A DNA stretch of 64,000 nucleotides from Nocardiopsis eucommiae (GCA_018388625.1 CP074402.1:1-64000), one strand, 5' to 3'. Counted from the first letter of the stretch, positions 13,061 through 23,693 are shown. The notes: generated by a model from the sequence alone, not told the origin. Numbers and translations: made by a program.

Positions 13061-14874
13061 CTAGCCCCTGCGGAAGACGAAGTCGTCCGTCCCCGGCGGC
13101 GGCCAGCCCGGGAAGCTCGGTTCGCCCGGTTCCTCCGGGTCGGTCGGCTCCTCCGGGTCGGTGGGCTGCTCCGGCTCCGTGGGCTCGGCCGGGGCCACGG
13201 CGAGCGTGACGGTCACCGAGGTGCCGGTGTTCACCGACTGCCCTGCGGCGGGCGACTGGTTGATGACGGTGCCCTCCGGGGCGTCGCCGTTCTCCTGCTC
13301 CTGGAAGTCGCCGCTGAGCCCCGCCGAGCTGAGCGCGTTCTCCGCCTGCTCACGGGTCATCCTCTGGAGGTCGGGCACCCCCACCTGGTCGGGGCCGGAG
13401 GAGATGATCAACGTGATCTCGTCCGCGGGGTCGGCGTCCGTGCCGGAACCGGGCTCGGTGCCCACCGCGTAGCCCTCGGCCACGGACTCGTTCGCCCTGC
13501 GGTCCGTGGTGACGTTCTCGAAGCCCACGTCGTTGAGCGTGGAGATCGCGTCGGACTCCGACTGGTTCTCCACGTTCGGGACCTCCAGCTCACCGGGGCC
13601 CGAGGAGACGTAGATGACGATGGAGGTGGTGGCCTCGATCTCCGAACCGGCCGTCGGGTCGGTCTCGATGACCGTCCCCTCCTCGACCTCGTCGTCGGAC
13701 CTCTCCTCGGAGCGGTGGTTCTCGAACCCCTCCTCGGTGAGCTGGGCCTCGGCCTCGGGCAGCGTGCTCCCGGCCAGCTCGGGCACGGCCAACGTCTCGA
13801 CGTCGTCACCGCCGCCCTGGTTCATCAGGAAGAAGACGAGGATGATCGAGGCGATCACGCCCAGTCCCAGCAGCGTCCACAGGATCGCCTTGCCCGCGCC
13901 GCCCTTCTTCTCGTCCCGGTAGTCGTCGTAGTCATCGTCGTAGTCGTCGTACCCGCGGTCGTCGGCGGGCGGCAGCGCCGTGGTCGCCCCGGCCGCGGCC
14001 ATCGCCATGGTGCCCGCCTGGGTGGGCATCCCGGCCAGGCCCCGCTGGATGTCCGCGCGCATCTCGGCGGCGTTCTGGTACCGCTCCTCGCGGTCCTTGG
14101 TCATCGCGCGGAGGGTGACGTCCTCCAGCCACTCCGGGATCTGCCCGTCCACCTCGGACGGCGGCACCGGGTCCTCGCGGACGTGCTGGTAGGCGATCGA
14201 GACCGGGGAGTCGCCAGTGAACGGCGGACGGTTGGTCAGCAGCTCGTAGAGCACACAGCCGGTGGAGTAGATGTCGCTGCGCGGATCCACCCGCTCACCG
14301 CGAGCCTGCTCGGGGAGAGGTACTGCGCGGTGCCGATGACCTGCGAGGTCTGGGTCATCGTCGCCTGGTTGTCGTCCATCGACCGGGCGATGCCGAAGTC
14401 CATCACCTTGACTTCGGCGTTCTTGGTCAGCATCACGTTGGCGGGCTTGATGTCCCGGTGGACGATCCCGTTGTCGTGGCTGTACTCCAGGGCCTTGAGG
14501 ATGCCGTCCACCAGCTCAGCCGAACGCTCCGGCAGCAGCTTGCGGTCGTCGTCCAGGAGCTCCTTGAGCGTGCGACCGTCGACGAACTCCATGACGATGT
14601 ACGGGATGGAGACCCCGTCGATCATGTCCTCGCCGGTGTCGTACACCGCGATGATCGCCGGGTGGTTCAGGGACGCCGCGGACTGCGCCTCCCTGCGGAA
14701 CCGCGCCTGGAAGACGTGGTCGCGTGCCAGGTCGTGCCGGAGCGTCTTGATGGCGACGAGCCGGTCGAGCCGGAGGTCGCGTGCGCGGTGTACCTCGGCC
14801 ATGCCGCCGCGCCCGACCACCGTGTCGAGTTCGTAGCGGCCACCGAGGAGCCGGGGCTGGGACATGTCGTGCAC
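13061..14874 (-). CDS. pknB: serine/threonine protein kinase PknB with PASTA domains (frame broken)
   Basis: 604 residues after repair. Kinase domain (about 10-270): GRGGMAEVHRA glycine loop, VAIKTL lysine, VHRDIKPANV catalytic loop, DFGIAR. The frame breaks just after GTAQYLSP, at the G4 run 14312-14315 on the plus strand; adding one base restores LSPEQARGERVDPRSDIYST. One TM helix (ILWTLLGLGVIASIILVFFL) is followed by three PASTA repeats (VPELAGSTLPEAEAQL; VPNVENQSESDAISTL; VPDLQRMTREQAENAL) and a Pro/Glu-rich tail. It senses muropeptides/lipid II and phosphorylates division and wall proteins. Last gene of the operon, 71 bases after pknA. Mycobacterial PknB has four PASTA repeats. Start could also be ATG 14865. 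Confidence 0.95.
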
Positions 14875-14945
14875 TCATCCTCGTGTCATCCGGAAGCCGC
14901 CCGCGGGCCGCCGCCTACCCTGATCGTCTCTGGCTCATTACCTGT

Positions 14946-16421
14946 TCACGGAGCGTTGCCGGGGTTGTCCTGGCCGGGATTGGGAGGATTGTCGCCACCC
15001 TCGGGAGGCGTCTCCGGGTCCGTGCCGCCCGGGTCCTCGGTTCCGGGCTCCTCCTCGGACCCGTCGTTCTCGTCGTCCTCGGGAACGGTCGGCTCCTCCT
15101 CGCCCTCGTCGGGTAGGGGGCTCTCCGTCTCCTCCCAGCCTCCGGGATCGGGGGTCCAGTGCGGTGTGTCCTCCACCGGCGGCGGAGCCTCGATCTCCTC
15201 GTCCGGGTCGTCGTCCTCGCTGGGGGTGGGGGACGGCGAGACCTCGGAGGTCGGGGGCTTCGTGCTGTCGTTGACGTTCTGGGTGTCGCGGTCCGGGCTG
15301 AACACGAACCCCGCCACGGCCGCGGCCACGATCAGGATGGTCGCCGCCACCGCGGCCAACACCACGGGGGTCCGGATGCGTCGCTCGTGACCCGAACCCT
15401 CGGCCAGACTAGCCGAGTCGCCTCCCTGAACAGGGGTTACGGCCGACTGTCCGGCGGTTCGCCGTACGGTTCCGGACGGTCCGGTACGCGGCCCGTCCGG
15501 GATGGAGCCGACCACCGCCGTCTGGGCCATGCCGTGGAAGCCCGTCGAGGGCGTGGGCGGTCCGGTGCCCGCGTTGGAGCGGATCACGGCGGCCAGGTGC
15601 GCGACCTCGCCCGCCGAGGAGGGACGGTCCTCCGGGTCCTTCTGCAACAACGAGAAGACCAGGTCGTCGATGTCGGCGGGGACGTACTCGGGGAGCTCGG
15701 GCGGGTCGTCGCGGGTGTGCGCGAGGGCCAGGGCCACGGGGCTGTCCCCGGTGAACGGAGGTGTTCCCGCCAGGCACTCGTAGGCCACCACGCCGAGCGC
15801 GTACAGGTCGGACGCGGCGCTCGCTGGCCGCCCCGACGCCTGCTCGGGTGAGATGTACTGCGCGGTGCCCATGACCATGCCGGTCTGCGTCAGGGTGACC
15901 GACGTGTCGCCCCGGGCGATGCCGAAGTCCGTCAGCTTGAGCTGGCCGTCCTCGGTCACCAGCAGGTTCCCGGGCTTGATGTCCCGGTGCACCACACCGC
16001 GCGCGTGCGCGGCGGCGAGCGCCTTGGCGGCCTGGCACACGAAGTCGAGGGTCTGGTCGGAGCTGAGCGGGCCCTGCTCGCGCAGGACCTGCGAGAGCGG
16101 CTCACTGACCACGAGTTCCATGATCAGGAACGCGCGGCCGTCCTCCTCGCCGTAGTCGAAGACCTGGGCGATCCCGGGGTGGGACAGGCCGGCGGTGATC
16201 CTGCCCTCCGTCCGGAAGCGCTCGCGTGCCGTCGGCTCGGCCATCTGGGCCGGGTGCAGCAGTTTCACCGCGACTGAACGGTTGAGCAGTGTGTCGGTCG
16301 CCCGCCACACGGTGCCCATACCGCCGGAGCCGATCTGCTCCTCCAGGCGGTAACGGTTGCTCAGAACGGCCCCGGCCAGTCCACCGGGGCCGTTCTGCGA
16401 AGACGGCTCGTAGGCGCTCAC
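14946..16421 (-). CDS. pknA: serine/threonine protein kinase PknA
   Basis: 491 residues, intact. Kinase domain about 22-285: IGSGGMGTVWRA, VAVKLL, VHRDIKPGNL, DFGIAR and MGTAQYISPEQASG. A long linker (GTGPPTPSTGFHGMAQTAVV) leads to one TM segment (VVLAAVAATILIVAAAVAGF) and an extracellular acidic Pro/Glu/Asp-rich tail without PASTA domains, as expected for PknA. GTG start shares one base with the pbpA stop (TAGTG), so translation is coupled. Acts with PknB in control of growth and division. Confidence 0.96.
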   Translation of the reverse strand: MSAYEPSSQNGPGGLAGAVLSNRYRLEEQIGSGGMGTVWRATDTLLNRSVAVKLLHPAQMAEPTARERFRTEGRITAGLSHPGIAQVFDYGEEDGRAFLIMELVVSEPLSQVLREQGPLSSDQTLDFVCQAAKALAAAHARGVVHRDIKPGNLLVTEDGQLKLTDFGIARGDTSVTLTQTGMVMGTAQYISPEQASGRPASAASDLYALGVVAYECLAGTPPFTGDSPVALALAHTRDDPPELPEYVPADIDDLVFSLLQKDPEDRPSSAGEVAHLAAVIRSNAGTGPPTPSTGFHGMAQTAVVGSIPDGPRTGPSGTVRRTAGQSAVTPVQGGDSASLAEGSGHERRIRTPVVLAAVAATILIVAAAVAGFVFSPDRDTQNVNDSTKPPTSEVSPSPTPSEDDDPDEEIEAPPPVEDTPHWTPDPGGWEETESPLPDEGEEEPTVPEDDENDGSEEEPGTEDPGGTDPETPPEGGDNPPNPGQDNPGNAP

Positions 16422-17883
16422 TACTGGACCACTGCCTCCATCATCTGGCGGGCGATCGGCGCGGCGAGCTCGCCACCGCTGCCTCCGCCGTGCTCGATCA
16501 CCACGGCGACCGCGATCTGCGGGTCGTCGGCCGGCGCGAAGCCGATGAACCAGTTGTGGGTCCCGCTCTCCCCGCCGGTCTCGGCGGTACCGGTCTTTCC
16601 CGCCACGTCCATGCCGGAGATGGCTCCGTTGGTGCCGGACCCGTCCGGGCCGGTCACCAGGACCATCATGTCGGTGAGCGTGGACGCGGTGCTCGCGCTC
16701 ATGGCCTGGCTGTAGACCTCGGGGCTGGTCTGGGTGACCACCGAACGGTCGGCGTCGCGCACCGAGTCGACCAGGTACGGATGCATGACCTCGCCGGAGT
16801 TGGCCACACCGGCGGCGACCATGGCCATCTGGAGCGGCGTCGCCTCGACGTTGGACTGCCCGATGCCCGCGCGGCCCAGGATGTTGCGGTCGTCCTCGAC
16901 CGGCGCCAGGCTCGGCACGGCCTCCAGCGGCACCTCCAGGGGGTCGCGCTCGTCGGCCGTCCGGGAGAAGCCGAACGCGTGCGCCTGCTCCGCCAGGGCC
17001 TCGCCGCCCATCTCGATCGCCCAGTTGGCCATCGAGGTGTTGCAGGAGATCTGGATGGAGTGGGCCAGGGTGTCCGGCTGCCCGTTGTTGCAGGTGCCGC
17101 CGGGGGTCGCGTTGGGGAGCGGGTGCCCCAGCTCCAGGACGTTCGGGGCGTCCATGGTGCTGTCCGGGCCGGCGTCCAGGTGCTCGATGGCGGCGGCGGC
17201 CGTCACGATCTTGAACGTCGAACCCGGGGGTAGCGCTCGCGCAGCGCCCGGTTGAGCAGCGGCTGGTTGGGGTCGTTCTCCAGGGCCACGTAGTTCTCGT
17301 TGGCCTCGGTGACGTCGGTGATGCTGGAGACGTCGTTGCCGTCGTAGGACGGGTAGGAGATCGAACCGAGGATGGCCCCGGTGGTCGGGTCCAGCGCGAC
17401 GGCGGAGCCGTTCTTGCCCAGCGACTCGAAGCCCCGGAAACCGGCCTCCTGGACCGCGGGGTCGATGGTCAGCTCCACGCGCGCGCCCTCGGGCTCGCGG
17501 CCCGTGATGACGTCGCGGAAGTTGCGCACGGCGAGGCGGTCGTCGCTGCCGTCCAGCAGGGCGTTCTCGTAGTACTCGATCCCCGAGGCGCCGAACCGGC
17601 GGAAGGATCCCACGACCGGCGTGTACATGGTGCCGCCGGCGTACTCGCGCTGGTACCGCGGCGGGTCGCCCTCCTCCGAGATGTTCGTGGAGGAGGCGAC
17701 GTTCTCGTCACCGATGACGATCGGCCCGCGCTGCTCGCTGAGGCGCTCGGTGTACTGGCGGGCGTTCAGCGGGTCCTCGCGGATCGCCTCGGCCTGGAAC
17801 CCCTGGATGTAGGTGAGCTGGAGCATCAGGGCGCCGAACAGGATCATCGAGAAGACGCTGAGGCGTCGGATGGGTGTGTTCAT
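16421..17883 (-). CDS. pbpA: penicillin-binding protein PbpA, class B transpeptidase (frame broken)
   Basis: 487 residues after repair, from ATG 17883, which overlaps the rodA stop as ATGA. N-terminal membrane anchor (LSVFSMILFGALMLQLTYIQ), dimerisation region, then the transpeptidase: SxxK motif PPGSTFKIV, SCNTSMANWA (SxN) and AGKTGTAETGG (KTG). The frame is lost exactly at the SxxK motif: the G5 run at 17226-17230 needs one more base, turning YPRVRR into YPPGSTFKIV. Partner of the SEDS glycosyltransferase RodA in peptidoglycan synthesis. Confidence 0.95.
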
Positions 17884-19284
17884 CGTCGGATCACCTGGGT
17901 GGCCCCCTCGTCCTGGATGGCCTGCGGCGCCGGGCGCCGCGCGTTGTCGCTCATCCGGAGCAACAGACCGATCATCAGCCAGCTGGCCATGAGGGCGGAA
18001 CCGCCCGCGGCCATGAAGGGCGTGGTCATACCGGTCAGCGGAATGAGCCGGGTCAGGCCACCGAGCACCACGAACACCTGGAAGCACATGACGAAGGCCA
18101 GGCCGCTCGCGAGCATCTTGACGAAGAGCTCACGGGAGGCCAGGGCGATCCGCATGCCCCGCTCCACCAGGATGAAGATGACGGCGAGGATCGCCATGAC
18201 GCCGGTCAGCCCCAGGTCCTCCGAGAGGGAGGCCAGGATGAAGTCGCTGTCCGCGGCGAAGATGTGGTGGGCCTGACCGCCGCCCATGCCGGTGCCGAAC
18301 AGGCCCCCGTAGGCCATGCCGATCTGCCCCTGGACCAGCTGCATGCTGCCGCCCAGACGGTCGTAGACCTCCTGGTCGAACGCGTGGAACCAGATGTCGA
18401 CGCGCTGGCGGAAGTGCCAGAAGAGCTGGAAGGCGAGCGCGGCCGCCCCCACGAACACGGTCAGGCCGATGATCACCCAGGAGGAGCGCTGCGTGGCGAC
18501 GTACAGCATCGCCAGGAACGTGCCGAAGAGCAGCAGCGAGGTGCCGAGGTCCTTGGTGATGACCAGCAGGCCGATGGCGGCGACCCAGCCGACGACCATC
18601 GGCATGAAGTCGCGGGCGCGCGGCAGGTCCATGATCTTGAACCGGCCGATCTTCACCTGCTTCGCCGCCAACGACAGCACCTGCCGTTTGGTGACCAGGT
18701 AGGACGCCAGGAAGATCACCAGGGCGATCTTGGCGAACTCGGAGGGCTGGAGGGTGCGGCCCGCGATGCCGATCCACCGCCGGGCGCCGTACTCGGAGAC
18801 GCCCAGACCCGGGACCATCGGCAGCGCGATGAGGATCAGGGCGGCCAGGGCGCTGATGTAGGTGTAGCGCTGGAGGACCCGCGGTTCCTTGAGGAAGAAC
18901 AGCAGGAGCATGCACATGACCATGCCGACCGCGGTCCAGATCAGCTGCATGCCGACGCCGGCGTGCTCGATCTCGCCGGAGTCGGCGGCGTCCAGACGCC
19001 AGATCATCGCGACGCCGATGCCGTTGAGGAACAGCGCGCACGGAAGGATCAGGGGTCGGCGTAGGGGGCGATGAAGCGCAGCGCCACGTGCGTGGCGAGC
19101 GCCAGGGCGCCGAAGATGAGGCCGTAGCCCCACATGGCTCCGGGGACCTGGCCGTTGAGGTTCAGACCGGACATCGCCATCGCACCCATGGTGATGACGA
19201 TGGTGATGCCGATCAGGACCAGCTCCGCGTTGCGGCGCTGGACCGGGGGAGTGCCGTGGGCGCCTCGGGCGCGGTGGTACTCAC
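17880..19284 (-). CDS. rodA: SEDS peptidoglycan polymerase RodA (two frame breaks)
   Basis: 468 residues after repair, from GTG 19284, four bases after the pstP stop. Two single-base losses: G5 at 19245-19249 (LPRSSAAT becomes LPPVQRRNAELVLIG) and G4 at 19052-19055 (IAPYADP-stop becomes IAPYADPLILPCALF). About ten to twelve membrane helices. The conserved SEDS segments GARRWIGIAGRTLQPSEFAK and DLGTSLLLFGTFLAML are clear. Polymerises glycan strands from lipid II together with PbpA. Two breaks in one essential gene argue for sequence error. Confidence 0.95.
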
Positions 19285-19288
19285 AGGG

Positions 19289-20683
19289 TCACCCCGATTC
19301 CCCGGTCTCGGTCCCCCTGTCGGCGCCGCCCGTCGTGGACTCGTTCGAGGCACCGCCGTCGGCGGCCTCCTCCAGTTCCCCGACGACGCGTGTGGCGTCG
19401 TCGCGGTCGTCCACCGTGATGGTGTTCCGGAGCAGCTCCTGGTCGGCGTCGGAGAGGGACGACACCTGGAGGTCGGTGGTCTCGACCTCGTCGGAGAGGC
19501 TGATGCCCGCGATGTCGGTGTCGATGCCCTGGTAGACGCTGACCGTCTCCCCGTTCGGGGACAGCCCCACGTAGAACTGGCTCTCCACGTACTGGCGGCC
19601 GAAGTAGTACCCGCCGCCCGCGACCAGGGCCACCACCACGACGAAGACCACGACGATCGGCCACCAGCTGCGGGTGCGGTACTCGGGTTCCGCGTCCCCG
19701 CCGCGCGAGGGCGGCGCGTCGTAGTCGTCGCGGGTGTCGTGGGGGCGCTCCTCGTGGGGTGCGCCGTAGGCCTGGCCGGGCTCCTGCTGTGGGAGGTCCT
19801 CGCGGACCGGGTCGAGTTCGGCGGTGTCGCCGCCGGTGCCGCGCAGTTCCTGGGCCCGTCTGGCCGGGCTGGTCTCGTTCGGCCCGGTCGACTCGTCGCG
19901 CTGGTCGGCCGCGCCCACCGTCTGGGAGGCGCCGGTCGGACCCTCGCGGTCGGTGTCCGTCTCGATGACGTCCGCGACGACCGCGGTGATGTTGTCCGGG
20001 CCACCGCCGCGGATCGCCAGCTCGATGAGCTTCTTGGCGGCCCCGCGCGGGTCGGTCTCCGCGACGAGGGTCTCGTGGATGGTCTTCTTGCTCACCACAC
20101 CGGACAGGCCGTCGGAGCAGAGCAGGTAGCGGTCGCCGACCTTCGCCTTGCTGATGGAGATGTCCGGGTCGACCGGGGTCTTGCCGTCCAGCGCGCGCAG
20201 GATCAGCGACCTCTGCGGGTGGGTGGCGACCTCCTCCTCGGTGATCTTGCCCTCGTCGACGAGGGTCTGCACCAGGGTGTGGTCGTGGGTGATCTGTTCG
20301 AAGCGCGGTCCGCGCAGCAGGTAGGCGCGCGAGTCACCGATGTGGATCAGGGCGACCTGCGAACCCGACCACAGCATGGCGGTCAGGGTCGTGCCCATGT
20401 TCTCGAGCTGCGGTTCCTGCCGGATGCGGATGGCCAGCGACTCGTTGGCGCGCTCGACCGCGCGCTGGAGGACCTCGGCCATCTCCTCGGCCCGGGGGTC
20501 GTCCTGGGTGTCGAGTTGGCGGATGGACGAGATGGCGATGGAGCTGGCCACCTCACCGCCCGCGTAACCGCCCATGCCGTCGGCTACCGCGAGGAGGTGT
20601 TGGCCGGCGTAGCCGGAGTCTTCGTTGCCTTCGCGGAGGCATCCAACGTCGGAGTACGCCGCGTATCGGAGAGCGATTGTCAT
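19289..20683 (-). CDS. pstP: PP2C-type Ser/Thr phosphatase PstP
   Basis: 464 residues, intact. PP2C domain residues 1-240 with the metal-binding Asp/Gly motifs NEDSGYAG, VADGMGGYAGGE, IGDSRAYLLR, SDGLSGVV and GGGPDNITAVV. A Pro/Glu-rich juxtamembrane linker (245-345) is followed by a TM helix (WWPIVVVFVVVVALVAGG) and a roughly 90-residue external domain. Reverses PknA/PknB phosphorylation. ATG 20683 overlaps the fhaB stop (ATGA). Confidence 0.97.
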   Translation of the reverse strand: MTIALRYAAYSDVGCLREGNEDSGYAGQHLLAVADGMGGYAGGEVASSIAISSIRQLDTQDDPRAEEMAEVLQRAVERANESLAIRIRQEPQLENMGTTLTAMLWSGSQVALIHIGDSRAYLLRGPRFEQITHDHTLVQTLVDEGKITEEEVATHPQRSLILRALDGKTPVDPDISISKAKVGDRYLLCSDGLSGVVSKKTIHETLVAETDPRGAAKKLIELAIRGGGPDNITAVVADVIETDTDREGPTGASQTVGAADQRDESTGPNETSPARRAQELRGTGGDTAELDPVREDLPQQEPGQAYGAPHEERPHDTRDDYDAPPSRGGDAEPEYRTRSWWPIVVVFVVVVALVAGGGYYFGRQYVESQFYVGLSPNGETVSVYQGIDTDIAGISLSDEVETTDLQVSSLSDADQELLRNTITVDDRDDATRVVGELEEAADGGASNESTTGGADRGTETGESG

Positions 20684-21180
20684 TTGCGCAGTTCCAGGAC
20701 GGTTTTGCCGATACGGATGGGCTGACCCACCGTGATGGGCTGGGGGCGGTTCAGCTTCTGCTGGCCGAGGTAGGTGCCGTTGGTGGAGTTCAGGTCCTCG
20801 ACGAACCAGCGGCCGTTTTCGGAGTAGACGCGCGCGTGGCGGCCCGAGGCGTAGTCATCGGTGATGACCAGTGTCGAGTCGGGGGCGCGGCCGATGAGGA
20901 TGGGCTGTGAGGCCAGGTCGACCGTGGTTCCCGTCAACGGGCCCTGGGTCACGGCCAGGACGGTGGGCTCGTTGCGGCGGGGACGCTGGGGTCGGGCCTG
21001 GGTCGACGACGGCGCGCGGCGCTGGGCCGGACGCGGTGCGGAGGGGCGAGGCTTCTTCCGAGCCTTCTTCTTCGACTGACCGAAGAGGTCCGTGCGGATG
21101 ACGCCGACCGCCATGAGGACGAACAGCCAAAGCACCGCGAGGTACGCGATCTTGATCAATATGAGGGTCAAGTTGGACAT
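20680..21180 (-). CDS. fhaB: FHA domain protein FhaB (FipA)
   Basis: 166 residues from ATG 21180 (MSNLTLILIKIAYLAVLWLF); this start is chosen because FhaB proteins begin with the membrane helix. The basic linker (SKKKARKKPRPSAPRPAQRR) leads to a C-terminal FHA domain with IGRAPDS, SGRHARV and LNSTNGTYL, which binds phospho-Thr of PknA/PknB targets and recruits division proteins. An in-frame earlier start at 21240 would add 20 residues. Confidence 0.95.
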   Translation of the reverse strand: MSNLTLILIKIAYLAVLWLFVLMAVGVIRTDLFGQSKKKARKKPRPSAPRPAQRRAPSSTQARPQRPRRNEPTVLAVTQGPLTGTTVDLASQPILIGRAPDSTLVITDDYASGRHARVYSENGRWFVEDLNSTNGTYLGQQKLNRPQPITVGQPIRIGKTVLELRK

Positions 21181-21472
21181 CGAACTGCTCTTCAGCCCCT
21201 GTCGTGCTTCGGCCGGGGTGGCGGTCATCGGCGCCGCCACCGTTTCTGCCCCACCTTCGAGTCGGTGAGTCTGGGTCGCTGGTCCGCGGCCCAGCCGGCC
21301 GCGGACATTCTGCCCGATCGGTCAGGTCATCGCGGAGACTACCCTCCCGGCCGGAGTTCCGACACAGGTCCATACCAGGCCTGACTCGGACATCGCCCTT
21401 TCAGACGCCGAATCGGGGCGGTTGGTTGCGGTCCGGTTCGGCCAGATCGTCCGACTGCTCGGGGCCGGGCGG

Positions 21473-22236
21473 TCAGTCCCGGCGGAAGGTCATCGTGGTA
21501 CGGCCCAGGCTGATCCGGGTCCCGTCCACCAGCCTGGCCTGCCTGACCTGCTGTCCGTTGACGAAGGTCCCGTTCGTGGACCCCTTGTCCTCCAGGACGA
21601 CCTCTTCGCCGTCGACCCGGATCTCCACGTGGTGACGAGAGACACCGTTGTCGACCAGGCGCAGGTCGCAGTCGGTGCCGCGGCCCAGCAGCGTGACCGG
21701 TGTGGTCAGTTCGAAGGACTGCTGCATGCCCTGGCTGGCGATGTTGCCCTCGGCGGTCGCGCCGCCGGGGAGATCAGCAGTCGGGGGCGGCCGGTCTGGC
21801 GCGGTCCCCCGCCCGGACCCGGGTCGCCGACGGGCTGGCGGACCTCTCCGTCCTTGACCATCGTTCCGCGGACGACGCCCGAACGGATGCGGAAGCGCCC
21901 CGTCTTCAGACCCTCGTCCGACCTGAACTGGACCCGCACCGGACCGACGAACGAGTAGCCCTGTTCGGTCGCGTAGTCACGTGCCAGCTTGGACAGTTCC
22001 TGGCCGAGGCTGTCGGCGTAGACTTCCAGGCGCTCCTTGTCACTGGCCGAGAGCTCGACGATGAAGTCGTTCGGAACCAGTGTGCGTCCCTGGGCCACGA
22101 TCGCGGCGCGCTCGTCCATCTCACGTTGGACCGCGCTCGCGACCTCGACCGGCTGGAGCTCAGACTTGAAGGCCATCGCGAAGGTGCCTTCGATCATGCC
22201 CTCAAGCCTGCGCTCGAAGCGTTGGAGCACTCCCAC
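21473..22236 (-). CDS. fhaA: FHA domain protein FhaA (frame broken)
   Basis: 254 residues after repair. GTG 22236 (VGVLQRFERRLEGMIEG) is preceded by GGGAGG at good spacing. N-terminal DUF3662 domain (about 1-115), short linker, and C-terminal FHA domain (about 175-250) with LGRGTDCDLRL, SRHHVEI and GSTNGTFVNG. The frame breaks in the linker at the G5 run 21783-21787; one added base gives TGRPPTADLPGG. FhaA binds the phosphorylated pseudokinase domain of MviN/MurJ in mycobacteria. The linker is much shorter than in M. tuberculosis FhaA. First gene of the operon. Confidence 0.93.
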
Positions 22237-22364
22237 GAGGTACCTCCCTTGTACTCCACTCCGTATGTGTAGACGATCGTAACCGGGCCCGGGTGCCCCT
22301 GGTTTCAGGCGCACCCCCGTCAGGGCCCTCCGGGGGCCCGGATCCGGGTCCGCCACAAACGGTG

Positions 22365-22393
22365 TGCAACCCGCCTTCAAGCCGTGCTAGCCT
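22365..22393 (+). promoter_or_regulatory. candidate promoter of tRNA-Leu
   Basis: TGCAAC (22365-22370), 17 bases, TAGCCT (22388-22393), about 70 bases before tRNA-Leu. A modest match to sigma-A elements with ideal spacing. Confidence 0.4.
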
Positions 22394-22465
22394 TGTTCAT
22401 GTCGCCAGGGGGAACAGGCAAAACGCCCGAATCACCTGGCAACACAACTTCATGCAGCACCACCA

Positions 22466-22548
22466 GCGCGGGTGGCGGAACGGTAGACGCGCACGGTTCA
22501 GGTCCGTGTGTCCGAAAGGATGTGAGGGTTCAAATCCCTCCTCGCGCA
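22466..22548 (+). tRNA. tRNA-Leu (anticodon CAG)
   Basis: Class II tRNA with variable arm: acceptor GCGCGGG/CTCGCGC (one G-U pair), D arm TGGCGGAACGGTAGACGC, anticodon loop TTCAGGT, variable arm around TGTCCGAAAGGA, T arm AGGGTTCAAATCCCT. The terminal CCA is not encoded. Same place as leuT beside fhaA in M. tuberculosis. Confidence 0.97.
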
Positions 22549-22558
22549 CCCTGTGAGG

Positions 22559-22600
22559 GACGACCCCGGGAGCAAGCAGAGCTTGCGACCGGGGTCGTTC
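22559..22600 (+). terminator. terminator after tRNA-Leu
   Basis: ACGACCCCGG ... CCGGGGTCGT outer stem and GCAAGC AGA GCTTGC inner stem, followed by TCTCGTTCT. Starts about 11 bases after the tRNA. Confidence 0.75.
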
Positions 22601-22995
22601 TCGTTCTGCCCCGCGGGAGGGGTCCCCACACCCCGGTGTTGTCCGGACGCCCCTGGTCACGGGCCGCGCTCGCGCTCGTGCGCATGCTTCGGGGATCGTC
22701 TTCGTCGCGCCTCGTGGGATCCCCGTGCCTCGGGGTGCTGCTCGGGACTGCCCTGGTCGGAGGCCGTCCTTCCTCCCGACGCCGTCGTCGTTCCGCCTCG
22801 TGAGGGCGCCCCCGCGTTCCCCGGGCGCCGCTCCGCCCCGGGGTCGTCCGGCCCCGCTCCCGCGTTCGTCGCTGTCGGCACTGCGTCGCGTCGTCCTCCG
22901 TTCCCCCGATTCCGTCGGAATCCCGGGCGTGGCGGGGCTTTCGGTTGGCGCGGGCGATGGGATTCGGATTGCCCCAAGCGGCCGTGGAGGGCCCA
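22601..22995. other. intergenic region, no gene supported
   Basis: Both strands have open frames, but their composition is Arg/Pro/Gly-rich shadow coding without any family signal. I see no RNA gene or repeat. Confidence 0.5.
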
Positions 22996-23016
22996 CTAAC
23001 GATCTTCGATCGTTAG
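22996..23016 (+). promoter_or_regulatory. 21-bp palindrome upstream of the tenA-like gene
   Basis: CTAACGATC TTC GATCGTTAG: perfect 9-bp arms, unusually AT-rich for the region, ending 60 bases before the start codon at 23077. A candidate operator. Confidence 0.5.
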
Positions 23017-23076
23017 GTCGGGGCCGGATACGGACACCGAAGGCGGCGACGTCCACGCGAATGGGACACTCCGGGC

Positions 23077-23687
23077 GTGGGAATCATCGAGAGACTTCAT
23101 GAGATCGGGCGTCCGCTGGTCGCCGAGCAGCTCGCGCACCCGACGGTCGCCGGGATCGCCCGGGGCGACCTCGACGACCGGGCCTTCCGGTACTGGCTGG
23201 AGCAGGACCACCTGTACCTGCTGGACTACGCGCGGGCCTTCTCCCGGCTGGCCTGGCAGGCACCGGACGGACACCTCGCGGACCTGGTCGCGATCGCGCA
23301 CAGCACCCTGACGGAGGAGCTGGAGCTGCACCGCTCCCTGTCCGGGGAGTTCGGCGCCGACCTCAGCACCAGGGAGAAGGGCGCCGCCTGCGAGGCGTAC
23401 ACGTCCTGGCTCCTGGACGCGGCGGCCGACTACCGGGACGGGCTGGCCGCCGTCTACCCCTGCATGTGGGGCTACAACACCCTGGGGCTCGAACTGGCTG
23501 AGGCCAGGCCCGAGGACCCCGGTACCAGCGGTGGATCGACACCTACGCCGACCCGGCCTTCACGGACCTGACCAGGAGGTACGGGCGCATGCTGGAGGAG
23601 GCGGAGCCCGACCCCGCGAGGGCGGAGCGCTTCTTCCTGGAGGGCATGCGCCACGAGGTGGCCTTCTGGGACACCCCTCACACGTAG
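23077..23687 (+). CDS. TenA/THI-4 family protein, thiaminase II-like (frame broken)
   Basis: 203 residues after repair, from GTG 23077. All-helical TenA fold: YWLEQDHLYLLDYARAF holds the active-site Asp, and YPCMWGYNTLG carries a Cys in the position of the TenA catalytic Cys. The frame is lost at the C4 run 23517-23520; one added base gives EDPRYQRWIDTYADPAFTD and ends FWDTPHT. TenA proteins hydrolyse aminopyrimidine thiamin breakdown products; members vary in substrate, so the exact reaction is open. A stand-alone gene with a palindrome upstream and a terminator behind. Confidence 0.88.
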
Positions 23688-23693
23688 ACGAGG

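Noticed and set aside
13055..14836. 593-codon open frame antisense to pknB
   Set aside because: Shadow of the real gene; the product is Val/Arg/Gly repetitive and lacks a domain. The minus strand carries all kinase and PASTA motifs.
17880..19284. Programmed frameshifting in rodA and other genes
   Set aside because: No slippery heptamer with downstream structure recurs. The shifts are all one-base losses in plain G/C runs across unrelated genes, including two in rodA, so sequence error is simpler.
19088..20725. 545-codon plus-strand frame across rodA and pstP
   Set aside because: Same reasoning; the PP2C motifs are on the minus strand in an intact frame.
22553..22999. 148-codon frame after tRNA-Leu as a gene
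   Set aside because: Starts inside the tRNA terminator, has no ribosome binding site, and gives a Pro/Arg/Ser-rich product with no family.
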